Below are positions 1 through 7,773 of a stretch of DNA of 64,000 nucleotides, one piece after another. The DNA is taken from positions 248,001 to 312,000 of the forward strand of contig NZ_SBIP01000001.1 of NCBI RefSeq assembly GCF_004053875.1, read 5' to 3'. Source of the DNA: Neorhizobium lilium. Its GTDB lineage: Bacteria; Pseudomonadota; Alphaproteobacteria; Rhizobiales; Rhizobiaceae. The notes beneath the pieces are model-generated. The model saw only the letters and a list, made by a program, of their open reading frames with translations, had not been told where the DNA came from and searched no databases. Position 1 is the stretch's first letter. The number at the start of each line of letters is the position of its first letter. The position numbers and the translations under genes were made by a program.

Positions 1-48
1 CTCCTAACCAGATTCAAACGTTCTAATAGAACGGATGCCTCCAACAGG

Positions 49-94
49 CTGTGACTGTTACGGAATGTTCGCGAAACTGTCGTCCGCCTGTCAC
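49..94 (+). promoter_or_regulatory. Pho box array (PhoB binding) upstream of ugp-type operon
   Basis: The best pair is CTGTCGT-N4-CTGTCAC at 77-94, which matches the rhizobial Pho box (two CTGTCAY repeats 11 bp apart). Stepping back in 11-bp units gives a degenerate unit at 66 and CTGTTAC at 55, so the helical phase is kept over four units. The array ends 38 bp before the first ATG. It suggests PhoB activation of the importer and phosphodiesterase genes under phosphate limitation. Binding itself is inferred. Confidence 0.8.
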
Positions 95-132
95 ACACAG
101 CCCGCATACGCGCCGTCGAAAAGGAGCGCCGT

Positions 133-1278
133 ATGCAGCCTCAATCACTCCAGCTTTCCGGCATCCGCAAGGGCTTCGGCGCTGACGATGTCCTGAAGGA
201 AATCGATCTTTCCGTGCGACCGGGGGAGTTCCTGTCTCTGGTCGGCATGTCTGGATGCGGCAAGTCCACACTGCTCCGGATCATGGCCGGCCTCGAAACA
301 CCGGACAGCGGCACGGTCTCCATCGGCAGCCGGGACGTCACGAATGTCGATCCGAGCGACCGCGATCTCGCAATGGTGTTCCAGTCCTATGCGCTCTACC
401 CGCATATGAGCGTGCGCCAGAACATCGCTACACCGCTTCGCATGCGCAACCTCTCCTTGGGCGCTAGGCTTCCGCTCATCGGCCGGATGACGGCCAAAGC
501 TTCTGTGCTCAGCAAGATCGATGCTGCCGTCAACGAGGCGGCTGACGTCCTGCAGATCGGCCACCTGCTCGATCGCAAGCCGGCCCAGCTTTCCGGCGGT
601 CAGCGTCAGCGCGTTGCCCTTGCCCGCGCTCTGGTCCGTTCGCCCGCAGCCTTCCTGATGGACGAGCCACTTTCCAATCTCGACGCCAAGCTGCGCGCCC
701 ACATGCGCGAGGAGTTGAGCGGTCTGCACCGTCGGCTGGGAGCTACCTTCATCTACGTCACGCATGATCAGATCGAGGCGATGACCATGTCGGACCGTAT
801 CGCCCTGATGTCGTCGGGCCGGATCGAGCAGCTCGGCACGCCGGATGAACTTTACCAGCAGCCGGCAACGGTTACCGTCGCGCGCTTCATCGGTACGCCG
901 TCGATCAACCTTCTGCCGGTGGAAATCGATGCGTCCGGGAGGGTCATGGCTTTAGGCCGTCCGTTGGGCGTCAGTGTTCCGGCCCGGTACGCCGGACCCG
1001 CCATGCTGGGTATCCGCGCCGAAGATTTGCGGCCGGCGGCCGGCGGTTTTGCGGTCAAGGTTCTGCGCAGCGAAACATACGGCGCCGATCGCTATGTCAC
1101 CGGCCACCTTGCTGACGACCAGGCTGTCTGTATCGTGATGCGCCAGGCGGCCGGCGACCCGATCGCTGTGAACGGCGAAGGGCTGTCGCATCTGGTGTTC
1201 CCAGAGCAGCGTGCGCATCTCTTCGGTGCCGACGGCAACAGGATCGAGACCACCGTCCCAGCGCGGATCGCCATATGA
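133..1278 (+). CDS. ABC transporter ATP-binding protein, UgpC/MalK type
   Basis: ATPase subunit (381 aa) of a carbohydrate-uptake-1 family importer, energising uptake through the two permeases that follow. Visible motifs are Walker A (GMSGCGKST, about residues 38-46), the ABC signature LSGGQRQRV, Walker B ending FLMDEPLSNLDAKL, and a C-terminal TOBE/MalK-like regulatory region. About 20 extra residues sit between the Q-loop and the signature (around residues 105-140), where typical UgpC proteins are shorter. The start is fixed by AAGGAG at 121-126, six bases before ATG. The gene overlaps the first permease by 4 bp. The Pho boxes and the downstream phosphodiesterase favour glycerol-3-phosphate or a glycerophosphodiester as substrate, but the ATPase alone cannot show that. 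Confidence 0.9.
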   Translation: MQPQSLQLSGIRKGFGADDVLKEIDLSVRPGEFLSLVGMSGCGKSTLLRIMAGLETPDSGTVSIGSRDVTNVDPSDRDLAMVFQSYALYPHMSVRQNIATPLRMRNLSLGARLPLIGRMTAKASVLSKIDAAVNEAADVLQIGHLLDRKPAQLSGGQRQRVALARALVRSPAAFLMDEPLSNLDAKLRAHMREELSGLHRRLGATFIYVTHDQIEAMTMSDRIALMSSGRIEQLGTPDELYQQPATVTVARFIGTPSINLLPVEIDASGRVMALGRPLGVSVPARYAGPAMLGIRAEDLRPAAGGFAVKVLRSETYGADRYVTGHLADDQAVCIVMRQAAGDPIAVNGEGLSHLVFPEQRAHLFGADGNRIETTVPARIAI

Positions 1279-2201
1279 GCGCGATCGAACTCCCCCTCGC
1301 CCAGCCTGTCAAGGCAAGACCCAGGCGTTCGGCGGCAGACCGGCGCATGGCAAGGCTGGGCCTGATGTTTGCGGCACCCTCGGCCCTCCTGCTTCTCGGG
1401 TTCTACATCGTCCCGATGATCGTGCTCGCGGTCTTTTCGGTCACCGATTACCAGCTCGGGGCACTATCGACGCGCTTTACGGGCTTCGACAATTTCACCA
1501 AGGCATTTCACGATCCGGTCTTCCTGCGGGCGCTAAAGAACACGGTGATCTACGCAGCGATCGTCATCCCTTTGGGGGTGTGCCTGGCTCTTGGCATTGC
1601 GCTTCTCGTCTATGGCCGCAAGAAAAGCCGTGCTTTCTGGGAGGTCGCCTATTTCCTTCCGGTCACAGCGACCCTTGTCGCCATGGCAACCGTCTGGCAA
1701 TTTTTGCTCCACCCCTCGCTTGGCCCGGTCAATGCCGCCATCAAGGCTATGGGTTACGAACCTGTCTCGTTTCTGTCGAATCCGACACTGCTGATCCCGA
1801 CCATGGCGATGATCGGTGTCTGGCAGGTTCTGGGGTTCAACATGGTCCTGTTCCTTGCCGGGCTTACCGCAATTCCAAAGGATCTCTACGAAGCGGCGCG
1901 GCTTGACGGTGCGAAAAGCGCGGTGGACCGGTTCTTCATCGTGACGTGGCCCATGCTCGGGCCGACCACTGTATTCGTCGTCGTCACCACGTCGATCTCC
2001 GCCTTCAAGGTCTTCGAGACGGTGGCCGTGCTAACCCGAGGCCGGTTCGGATCAGAAACGCTGCTGTTCGACCTTTATCTGGAAGGATTCGAATATTCGA
2101 ACACGGGTTACGCCGCGGCCCTGACCCTGCTTTTCCTCCTCATCGTGCTGGTGCTGTCGATCGGCCAGATGTGGCACATGGACCGGAAGGTGCATTACTG
2201 A
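1275..2201 (+). CDS. ABC transporter permease, UgpA/MalF type
   Basis: Inner-membrane permease (308 aa) of the Pho-linked importer. The N-terminal ~25 residues are basic and cytoplasmic, and about six hydrophobic segments follow. The EAA loop appears as 'YEAARLDGAKSAVDRFF' near residue 200, the site that docks on the ATPase. Its ATG lies inside the stop of the ATPase gene (ATGA overlap), and its own stop abuts the next ATG, so the three genes are translationally coupled. Family assignment to binding-protein-dependent transport inner-membrane components is secure. Substrate is inferred from context only. Confidence 0.9.
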   Translation: MSAIELPLAQPVKARPRRSAADRRMARLGLMFAAPSALLLLGFYIVPMIVLAVFSVTDYQLGALSTRFTGFDNFTKAFHDPVFLRALKNTVIYAAIVIPLGVCLALGIALLVYGRKKSRAFWEVAYFLPVTATLVAMATVWQFLLHPSLGPVNAAIKAMGYEPVSFLSNPTLLIPTMAMIGVWQVLGFNMVLFLAGLTAIPKDLYEAARLDGAKSAVDRFFIVTWPMLGPTTVFVVVTTSISAFKVFETVAVLTRGRFGSETLLFDLYLEGFEYSNTGYAAALTLLFLLIVLVLSIGQMWHMDRKVHY

Positions 2202-3022
2202 TGGTCCTGCTGCGCAAATACCTGCCGCATCTGGTTCTGGCGCTGGGCGCCATCCCCATGCTCCTGCCCTTCTACTGGATGCTGCTGACCTCTTTCCGGT
2301 CTCCGGCCGAAATCTTCGACGTCTCGCTCTGGCCGATCCCGAAGAACTTCGATGCCGTGGAGAACTACGCGCGCGCCGCCGGACAAGTGCCCATGGCGCG
2401 CTTCATGCTCAACGGCGTCATCGTCTGCCTGGGTATCCTGATCGCTCAGGTCCTGACCGCTGTTCCAGCCGCCTATGCGCTTGCAAAGCTCCGCTTCCCG
2501 GCCCGCAAGCTGATGCTGTCTCTGGTGATCGCTGCACTCTGCATTCCCATGCAGGCACTGGCGCTTCCGCTCTATGTCGGTCTGGCCAAGACGGATCTCC
2601 TCAACACCTATTTCGCGATGATGTCACCCTTCTTTCTGTCGGTCTTTGCGATCTTCCTGTTCCACCAGTCCTTCCGCAGCTACCCCGACGAGATCATCGA
2701 AGCGGCACGCATCGACGGTTTTTCCGAGATGGAAATCTGCTGGGGGTTGGTGCTGCGGGGTTCTCTCCCCTCGCTTGCCGCCTTTGCAGTCTTCTCGCTG
2801 GTTGCGCATTGGAACGATCTGTACTGGCCGATGATCGTCGTGACCGACACCAATCTGGCGCCGCCGCCGCTCGGCATGTTGTTCTTCTCGGATGTGGAAT
2901 CCGGGGCCAACTACGGTGCCTTGATGGCCGGCGCCACGATCATCACGGCGCCCATGGTCGTCTGCTTCCTCTTCGCGCGCAAACACTTCATCGCCGGCCT
3001 CACTATGACCGGCGTGAAGTAA
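2201..3022 (+). CDS. ABC transporter permease, UgpE/MalG type
   Basis: Second permease (273 aa), pairing with the UgpA-like subunit to form the heterodimeric channel. It opens with a hydrophobic segment (about residues 10-32) and has a PFYWMLLTSFR stretch typical of MalG-type N termini. The EAA loop is 'IIEAARIDGFSEMEI' near residue 165. The start was taken at the ATG at 2201, which shares the final A of the preceding TGA stop. A longer in-frame reading upstream lies inside the previous gene and was rejected. The C terminus FIAGLTMTGVK is the usual end of this family. A 56-bp gap with an AGAC/GGAG-type ribosome site leads to the binding protein. Confidence 0.9.
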   Translation: MVLLRKYLPHLVLALGAIPMLLPFYWMLLTSFRSPAEIFDVSLWPIPKNFDAVENYARAAGQVPMARFMLNGVIVCLGILIAQVLTAVPAAYALAKLRFPARKLMLSLVIAALCIPMQALALPLYVGLAKTDLLNTYFAMMSPFFLSVFAIFLFHQSFRSYPDEIIEAARIDGFSEMEICWGLVLRGSLPSLAAFAVFSLVAHWNDLYWPMIVVTDTNLAPPPLGMLFFSDVESGANYGALMAGATIITAPMVVCFLFARKHFIAGLTMTGVK

Positions 3023-3078
3023 AGCCTGATCCCCACCCACGGTTACCACCTTCCCTCAACCTACGTCTGGAGACTTCC

Positions 3079-4374
3079 ATGAACCTGACCCGACGCACCG
3101 CGCTCAGCGGTCTCGCCCTCAGCCTTGCCATGAGCAGCCTTGCCACGCCGAGCTTTGCGGCCGATGTGACGCTCAACGTGCTCTACAACCTGCCGGGATT
3201 CACCAAATTCCACCAGCCGCTCGCGGATCAGTTCATGAAGGACAATCCGGACATCAAAATCAACTTCCTTGCGCCGGCACCCGGCTACAACGAAGGTCAG
3301 CAGCAGGTTCTGCGCGCGGCCGTGACCGGCAATCTGCCAGACGTCTATTTCTCGGGCTACAACCTGACGGGCGAACTGGTGCACACGCTTCTGCCGCGCA
3401 AGCAGATTACCGAACTGACGCCGTTCATCGAAGCCGAAGGCGGCCAGGCCTTCCTCGACAAGAACTACAGCCCGAAAATGTCGGCGCTCGGCCAGGTCGA
3501 TGGCAAGCAGTACGGCCTGCCGGTCAACGCCTCCTCGCCAATCATCTACATCAATGCCGACCTGGTGAAGAAGGCCGGCGGCGATCCCGACAACATGCCG
3601 AAGACCTTCGCCGGACTGATCGAACTCGCCAAGAAGATCCATGCTCTGGACGCCAAGACGGCCGGCATGGGCTATGACATCAATGGCTGGCCGGACGATT
3701 GGCTGTGGCAGTCGCTGATCTTCCAGCAGGGCGGCAAGCTCGTCGACACAGCCACCAAGAAGGTTGCCTTCGATAACGAGATCGGCCTGAACGCCTTGAA
3801 GCTCACCCGCCAGTTCGTGACGGAAGGCGGCCAGACCCTTCTCGATTGGGATCAGTCGCGCCAGCAGTTCGGTGCAGGCCTGACCGGCTTCATCTTCTCG
3901 ACCCCCGCCCATGTGCAGACGATCGAAGGCCTGGTCGGAACGCGCTTCCAGCTGAAGACCGCGACCTTCCCGCTCGACAACCCCAAGGACGGTGGTGTGC
4001 CGACCGGCGGCAACTCGGCCGTCATCCTGACGCAGGACAAGACCAAGCAGGACGCAGCCTGGAAATACCTGAAGTGGATCACCGGTCCGGAAGCCCAGAA
4101 CGTGATCGTTCGCATCACCGGCTACCTGCCGACCAACAAGCTCGCCACCGGCCCTGACTTCTTGGCGCCCTATTATGCCGAGCATCCGAACGTCAAGACC
4201 GCCTCGCTCCAGGCCGAGCGTTCGCTGCCCTGGGCTGGCTATCCGGGCGGCGATTCCGTTCGCATCTGGCGCACCCAGCGCGACATCATCGGCGCCGTCA
4301 TGCGCGGTGACGTCACGCCGGAAGACGGTCTGAAGCAGATCGTCGAGCAGACCAATGCACTGATGTCGAAGTAA
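3079..4374 (+). CDS. extracellular solute-binding protein, UgpB-like family 1
   Basis: Periplasmic binding protein (431 aa) delivering substrate to the permeases. A signal peptide covers about residues 1-28, with a twin-arginine-like start (MNLTRRTALSG) and cleavage predicted after SFA-A. The mature protein has the family-1 pattern of large sugar and glycerol-phosphate binding proteins, including 'TGNLPDVYFSGYN' and 'GGNSAVIL' stretches. The start is the first ATG before the signal peptide, preceded by CTGGAGA. It sits fourth in the operon and is followed by a strong hairpin (4395-4422) that probably limits downstream transcription or protects the 3' end. UgpB-type ligands (glycerol-3-phosphate, glycerophosphodiesters) are inferred from the Pho boxes and the neighbouring phosphodiesterase. 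Confidence 0.88.
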   Translation: MNLTRRTALSGLALSLAMSSLATPSFAADVTLNVLYNLPGFTKFHQPLADQFMKDNPDIKINFLAPAPGYNEGQQQVLRAAVTGNLPDVYFSGYNLTGELVHTLLPRKQITELTPFIEAEGGQAFLDKNYSPKMSALGQVDGKQYGLPVNASSPIIYINADLVKKAGGDPDNMPKTFAGLIELAKKIHALDAKTAGMGYDINGWPDDWLWQSLIFQQGGKLVDTATKKVAFDNEIGLNALKLTRQFVTEGGQTLLDWDQSRQQFGAGLTGFIFSTPAHVQTIEGLVGTRFQLKTATFPLDNPKDGGVPTGGNSAVILTQDKTKQDAAWKYLKWITGPEAQNVIVRITGYLPTNKLATGPDFLAPYYAEHPNVKTASLQAERSLPWAGYPGGDSVRIWRTQRDIIGAVMRGDVTPEDGLKQIVEQTNALMSK

Positions 4375-4394
4375 GAGACGACTCACATCGAGAA

Positions 4395-4422
4395 GGCTGC
4401 GGGGAATCTCTTCTCCGCAGCC
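4395..4422 (+). terminator. hairpin after binding-protein gene (attenuator or partial terminator)
   Basis: GGCTGCGGGGAA pairs with TTCTCCGCAGCC around a TCTC loop: 12 bp with one mismatch. GTTTTCGTT follows. It lies 20 bp after the binding-protein stop and 26 bp before the phosphodiesterase gene. It probably sets higher expression of the binding protein than of the enzyme, with readthrough. Confidence 0.65.
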
Positions 4423-4448
4423 GTTTTCGTTCTGGCAGGAAGAAAAAG

Positions 4449-5249
4449 ATGAAGATCATCCAGATCACAGACACGCACCTCATGCCCTCTGGCGTCGTGG
4501 TGAACGGGGTCGATCCCGAAACCCAGCTGCGTGCCGCCGCGGCCGATATCATCGAGAAGCACGCCGACGCCGATCTTCTCGTGATGACCGGCGACCTCTG
4601 CAACTATGGCGATCCAGAAGCCTATGACATGCTGCGCGACATCCTGGCGCCTATGCCCTTCGAAGTCAGGTTGATGCTGGGCAACCATGACGACCGGGGC
4701 AATTTCATCCGCGCCTTTCCCGAGCAGCCGCAGGATGCAAACGGCTACATCCAGTCGTTCAAGGATACGGAGTTTGGCCGGCTGCTATTTCTGGACAGCC
4801 ACGAACCGCACGTCATCGGCGGCATATATGGAGAAGACAGATTGGAATGGCTGCGCACCGCCTTGGCCGGCGCGGGCGACCTGCCGGTGACGGTATTCAT
4901 CCATCATCCTCCGATGGATATCGGCATTGCCCATTTCGAACATATCGGTATGCACGACGATGGTGCCCTGATGCGGGCGCTCGCGGCTCATCCAGCCGGC
5001 ATCCGACACATCGTTTTCGGGCATATCCATGTACCCATGGCAGGCACCAGCGCCGAAGGCATCGCCTTCAGCTCCGGTCAGGCCTGCGCCCACCGCTTCA
5101 TTACCGATATAGACATTCCCGATCCGCTTTGGACCGGCGGTCTCCCTTGCTACCGGATCATCAAGCTCGATGCCCTGGGCTTGCGGGCTTATGATGTGGA
5201 AGTGGGTCAGGTGGCAACGGATCGCGCACCCGTCTGCGAAGGTCCGTGA
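4449..5249 (+). CDS. cyclic/glycerophosphodiester phosphodiesterase, GpdQ/Rv0805/CpdA family
   Basis: Cytoplasmic two-metal phosphodiesterase (266 aa, the usual length of the family). The five metallophosphoesterase motifs are all visible: D8-x-H10, G48-D49, G78-N79-H80-D81, the HHPP stretch, and the late GHIH. The family includes GpdQ (glycerophosphodiesters), Rv0805 and CpdA (cAMP). Its position as last gene of a Pho-box-led ugp-type operon makes hydrolysis of an imported glycerophosphodiester to glycerol-3-phosphate the likely job. E. coli uses the unrelated UgpQ in the same operon position. cAMP hydrolysis cannot be excluded from sequence. GGAAGAAAAAG precedes the ATG. The gene ends 29 bp from the convergent permease gene. 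Confidence 0.85.
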   Translation: MKIIQITDTHLMPSGVVVNGVDPETQLRAAAADIIEKHADADLLVMTGDLCNYGDPEAYDMLRDILAPMPFEVRLMLGNHDDRGNFIRAFPEQPQDANGYIQSFKDTEFGRLLFLDSHEPHVIGGIYGEDRLEWLRTALAGAGDLPVTVFIHHPPMDIGIAHFEHIGMHDDGALMRALAAHPAGIRHIVFGHIHVPMAGTSAEGIAFSSGQACAHRFITDIDIPDPLWTGGLPCYRIIKLDALGLRAYDVEVGQVATDRAPVCEGP

Positions 5250-5278
5250 CACTTCGCGCTTATAATATGCGCAGTCTG

Positions 5279-6532
5279 TCAGCTACGAAGAGCCTTCGCT
5301 GGCGACTGGCGATAAGCCAGCACAGCGGGCACGGCCGACAGCAAGGCTGCGGTCGATAGCAACAGCAGGAGGGTGCGCAGATCCTCCTTGCCAAACCCGA
5401 CCGGCAAAACGATTCCACTTTGGACGGTAAAGATATCGGCTATCCACCGCGCGGCCACCAGGCCGATCAGGAAGCCAAAGAGGACCCCGACCGCCACCAT
5501 CAGGAAAAGCTCGAACCAGGCGATAGCGAAGACGGCAAACCTCGGCGCTCCGAAGGCACGTAGCGCGCCGATCTGGCGTCGCCGTTGGCCCACATGCGTT
5601 ACCGTGACCAGAATGAGGGCTGCCGCGACGAGCGCCTGCGAACCGGCAGCGACGGCGCTCAGCACTAGCTTGGCGTCACCGAGCGTCGCGTAGAGATTGG
5701 TCAGCACTTCTGCTGGAAACACGGCAACGGTATTGCCGCCCCGATAAGCCTGCCGGAGCCGATAAGCATCGGCGATCGATTTGGGTTTGACCAGGATGGC
5801 CGGAATTCCCGGCGCGTTGGCAGCAAAATCTTCGACAATGGGTGCGTCGATGTCGATGCCGTGGTGCTCATGGTCTGAGTCTGTGTGGTGCTCGTCATGG
5901 TGATCTTCATCGTCATGGTCCTCGTGATGACCGAGGCCATGAATATGCCAGACAGCCTGGATCGGCACCAGGATAGCGCGGTCCCAGGGCGTTCCGGTCG
6001 GCTTCAGGCGGCCGGTAACACGGTAGACGACACCGGCATGGGTCTCTCCGCCCGTTTCGGCGGTGCCGTGCATGGGCTTGATTTCGGCCCCGAGCGGCAA
6101 TCGTACCGCCGCTCCCAGCACCGCCTCGCCTTCCTTTTCAAATATGCGGCCTTCCGCAAAGCCGTCGACCATGCTCGCAATCAGGGTTCGCGTCGTGCCG
6201 ACAAGTGGATATCCGGAGAAGGAATCACCGAATCCGATGGGCGCGGCCCAGGCGACGCGTGGGTCGGCGGACAGCTTTGCCAGCACATCACCAGAGGCAA
6301 GCGGCAGTGGTGCCGGCTGCAAAAACACAGAGGACAGGACGAGTTGGGTCTCGCTGCCGGCGGCTCCTACCACCAGATCGAACTTGTCTGCGGCGCGTGC
6401 GCTGCCGAGGCGAAGCGCACGCTCCTGCAGCGTTACCGTCACCCCGAGCGCAGTCGCAAGCGCGACCAGCAATATGACGACCGCCGCGCCGGCCCATAGG
6501 CGCCTCAGATCCGCCAGAATGAAGCCGATCAT
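5279..6532 (-). CDS. FtsX/MacB-like ABC permease with histidine-rich loop
   Basis: Permease (417 aa) of the MacB/LolC/FtsX fold: one N-terminal membrane helix (about 12-32), a large extracytoplasmic domain, and three C-terminal helices (about 290-410). Residues 196-224 carry 12 histidines among many Asp/Glu, an obvious candidate metal-binding loop outside the membrane. Such permeases usually transduce ATP hydrolysis to periplasmic partners rather than import solutes. Its ATG overlaps the stop of the ATPase gene by 4 bp. I recall a Zur-controlled Pseudomonas aeruginosa operon (PA4063-PA4066) that also combines a His-rich protein, ATPase, permease and small secreted protein, so a zinc-related role is a reasonable guess. 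Here the neighbour is an alkaline phosphatase, which is a zinc enzyme. Confidence 0.85.
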   Translation of the reverse strand: MIGFILADLRRLWAGAAVVILLVALATALGVTVTLQERALRLGSARAADKFDLVVGAAGSETQLVLSSVFLQPAPLPLASGDVLAKLSADPRVAWAAPIGFGDSFSGYPLVGTTRTLIASMVDGFAEGRIFEKEGEAVLGAAVRLPLGAEIKPMHGTAETGGETHAGVVYRVTGRLKPTGTPWDRAILVPIQAVWHIHGLGHHEDHDDEDHHDEHHTDSDHEHHGIDIDAPIVEDFAANAPGIPAILVKPKSIADAYRLRQAYRGGNTVAVFPAEVLTNLYATLGDAKLVLSAVAAGSQALVAAALILVTVTHVGQRRRQIGALRAFGAPRFAVFAIAWFELFLMVAVGVLFGFLIGLVAARWIADIFTVQSGIVLPVGFGKEDLRTLLLLLSTAALLSAVPAVLAYRQSPAKALRS

Positions 6533-7236
6533 CGGGTCTGTTCCTTTGCGGCTGTGTCCGCCGTGATACGGCCGGCAGACAGCGTCAGGCGTCGGTCGAG
6601 CCTGCCGATCAAGCTGGGATCATGCGAGACGACGATGAGCGTACTTTTTGCTGCGGCTGCCATGTCGAGCAACAAGGTTGCTACCGCCTCGCCCGAGCTA
6701 CTGTCTAGACTGGCCGTCGGTTCATCCGCGATGATCACGCCCGGCTGGCGCAGTAGCGCGCGGGCAATAGCAACACGCTGCATTTCGCCCCGCGACATGG
6801 TTTCGATTTTTTGTCCCGGCCGGACAAGTCCAACCGAGGAAAGCAGCTGATGCGCCCGGTCGATCATGGCGCTATCCGCAACACGCGCCAACCGGGCAGG
6901 CAGCAGTACGTTATCGACAGCCGAAAGGCCTGGAAAAAGGTGAAAATCCTGCATGACCAGTCCGACATGCCCGGCGCGCCAGCGGTCTCGCGCCGTTTCT
7001 GAAAGACGCGTGATATCGCTTCCGTTCCAGCGGATGCTGCCCGTACCGGCGCGATCGAGCCCCGTGATCATGTTGATAAAGGTGCTCTTGCCTGAGCCGG
7101 AACCGCCAGTGACGGCGACACGCTCTCCAGCGGCGATAGTCAGATGGCCGATCGCCAATACGGGCGATGTAAGCCCAGCAAATGAGACACTCAGGTCGCT
7201 GACTTCGAGCGACAGCATGGTCTCAGGCAGCGTCAT
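6529..7236 (-). CDS. ABC transporter ATP-binding protein, LolD/MacB type
   Basis: ATPase (235 aa) partner of the FtsX-like permease. Walker A is GGSGSGKST (about residues 40-48), a signature-like 'MSRGEMQRVAIARAL' (R replaces the second position of the usual LSGGQ) and Walker B 'VIIADEPTASLDSSSG' follow. Length and motif order match LolD/MacB-type ATPases. Two starts are possible: the ATG at 7236, which overlaps the preceding gene, or an internal ATG at 7218. The longer is kept because it preserves translational coupling. Both neighbours overlap it, so the three genes form one transcription unit. Confidence 0.88.
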   Translation of the reverse strand: MTLPETMLSLEVSDLSVSFAGLTSPVLAIGHLTIAAGERVAVTGGSGSGKSTFINMITGLDRAGTGSIRWNGSDITRLSETARDRWRAGHVGLVMQDFHLFPGLSAVDNVLLPARLARVADSAMIDRAHQLLSSVGLVRPGQKIETMSRGEMQRVAIARALLRQPGVIIADEPTASLDSSSGEAVATLLLDMAAAAKSTLIVVSHDPSLIGRLDRRLTLSAGRITADTAAKEQTR

Positions 7237-7690
7237 ATTCAGCCTGACGCAGCCGCAAACGGCTCAGGAAGCCGGTTTCGGGATCCGTCCACGAGCCAAA
7301 CTCCAGAACGCCCCGAACTTTGATCTGTTCGTTTGGCTGGGTGAATGTCTGGCGGCTGTCGAGGTAAACGACGGCTATATTGTCCGGCCAGTCAGAATCG
7401 CTCGAGCAAAAGGGGCAGATGGACATGGGGATCTCGGTCAGTACGAAAAACTGTGCCTCGGCCTTCAGCGGCGGCGCCATAAAGCCGCGCATCTCCACCG
7501 GTTTGCCGGCCAAGGCTTTGACCTTGTCCGAAAATTCAAGTCCGAGCACGCTGACCTTGCCGTAGAGATCGTCGAACGACAGAGAGGAGTAGGACGCTGC
7601 GGCCACCAGCTTAGGCACGACCAGCGTAATGGCGCTTAGAGCGGCCAGAGCGGTCCGGCGCGTCATGACTAGGGAAGATCGTTTTTCCAT
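7223..7690 (-). CDS. small exported protein of the FtsX/LolD operon, CxxC motif, DUF3299-like
   Basis: First gene of the operon (155 aa). The N terminus is a signal sequence with a twin-arginine-like 'MTRRTALAAL' (residues 9-18) and a hydrophobic run to about residue 32. The mature part has a short beta-rich region and a C92-P-F-C95 pair in 'ICPFCSSDSDW', which could bind metal or form a disulfide. It resembles the DUF3299-type partners of MacB-like exporters, as I recall them. Function is unknown. The start at 7690 has GGAG eight bases upstream, though an internal start at residue 9 would give a tidier signal peptide. It lies 83 bp downstream of the phosphatase gene on the same strand and may be read from the same Pho promoter. 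Confidence 0.75.
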   Translation of the reverse strand: MEKRSSLVMTRRTALAALSAITLVVPKLVAAASYSSLSFDDLYGKVSVLGLEFSDKVKALAGKPVEMRGFMAPPLKAEAQFFVLTEIPMSICPFCSSDSDWPDNIAVVYLDSRQTFTQPNEQIKVRGVLEFGSWTDPETGFLSRLRLRQAEYDAA

Positions 7691-7773
7691 CCGCTGCTCC
7701 AGATGTGCCCCCGGCCGTTGGCCGGAGGCGATTTTATACCAGACCGTATCGCACTATGGGTACGACGGCAGCT

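Noticed and set aside
3061..4386. 441-codon open frame antisense to the binding-protein gene
   Set aside because: High-GC shadow of a well supported gene; no family resemblance and no translation signals. The same applies to the 673-codon frame at 19641-21662 and the 348-codon frame at 57238-58284.
5701..5940. Frame rich in Met, Thr and Ser inside the FtsX-like gene
   Set aside because: It is the off-frame reading of the histidine-rich codons (CAT/GAT runs) of the permease.
7735..7765. Possible zinc-uptake-regulator box upstream of the FtsX-like operon
   Set aside because: Only weak symmetry (GCGAT...ATCGC and ATAC...GTAT) and no match to the TGTTATA-type Zur palindrome I know from related bacteria.
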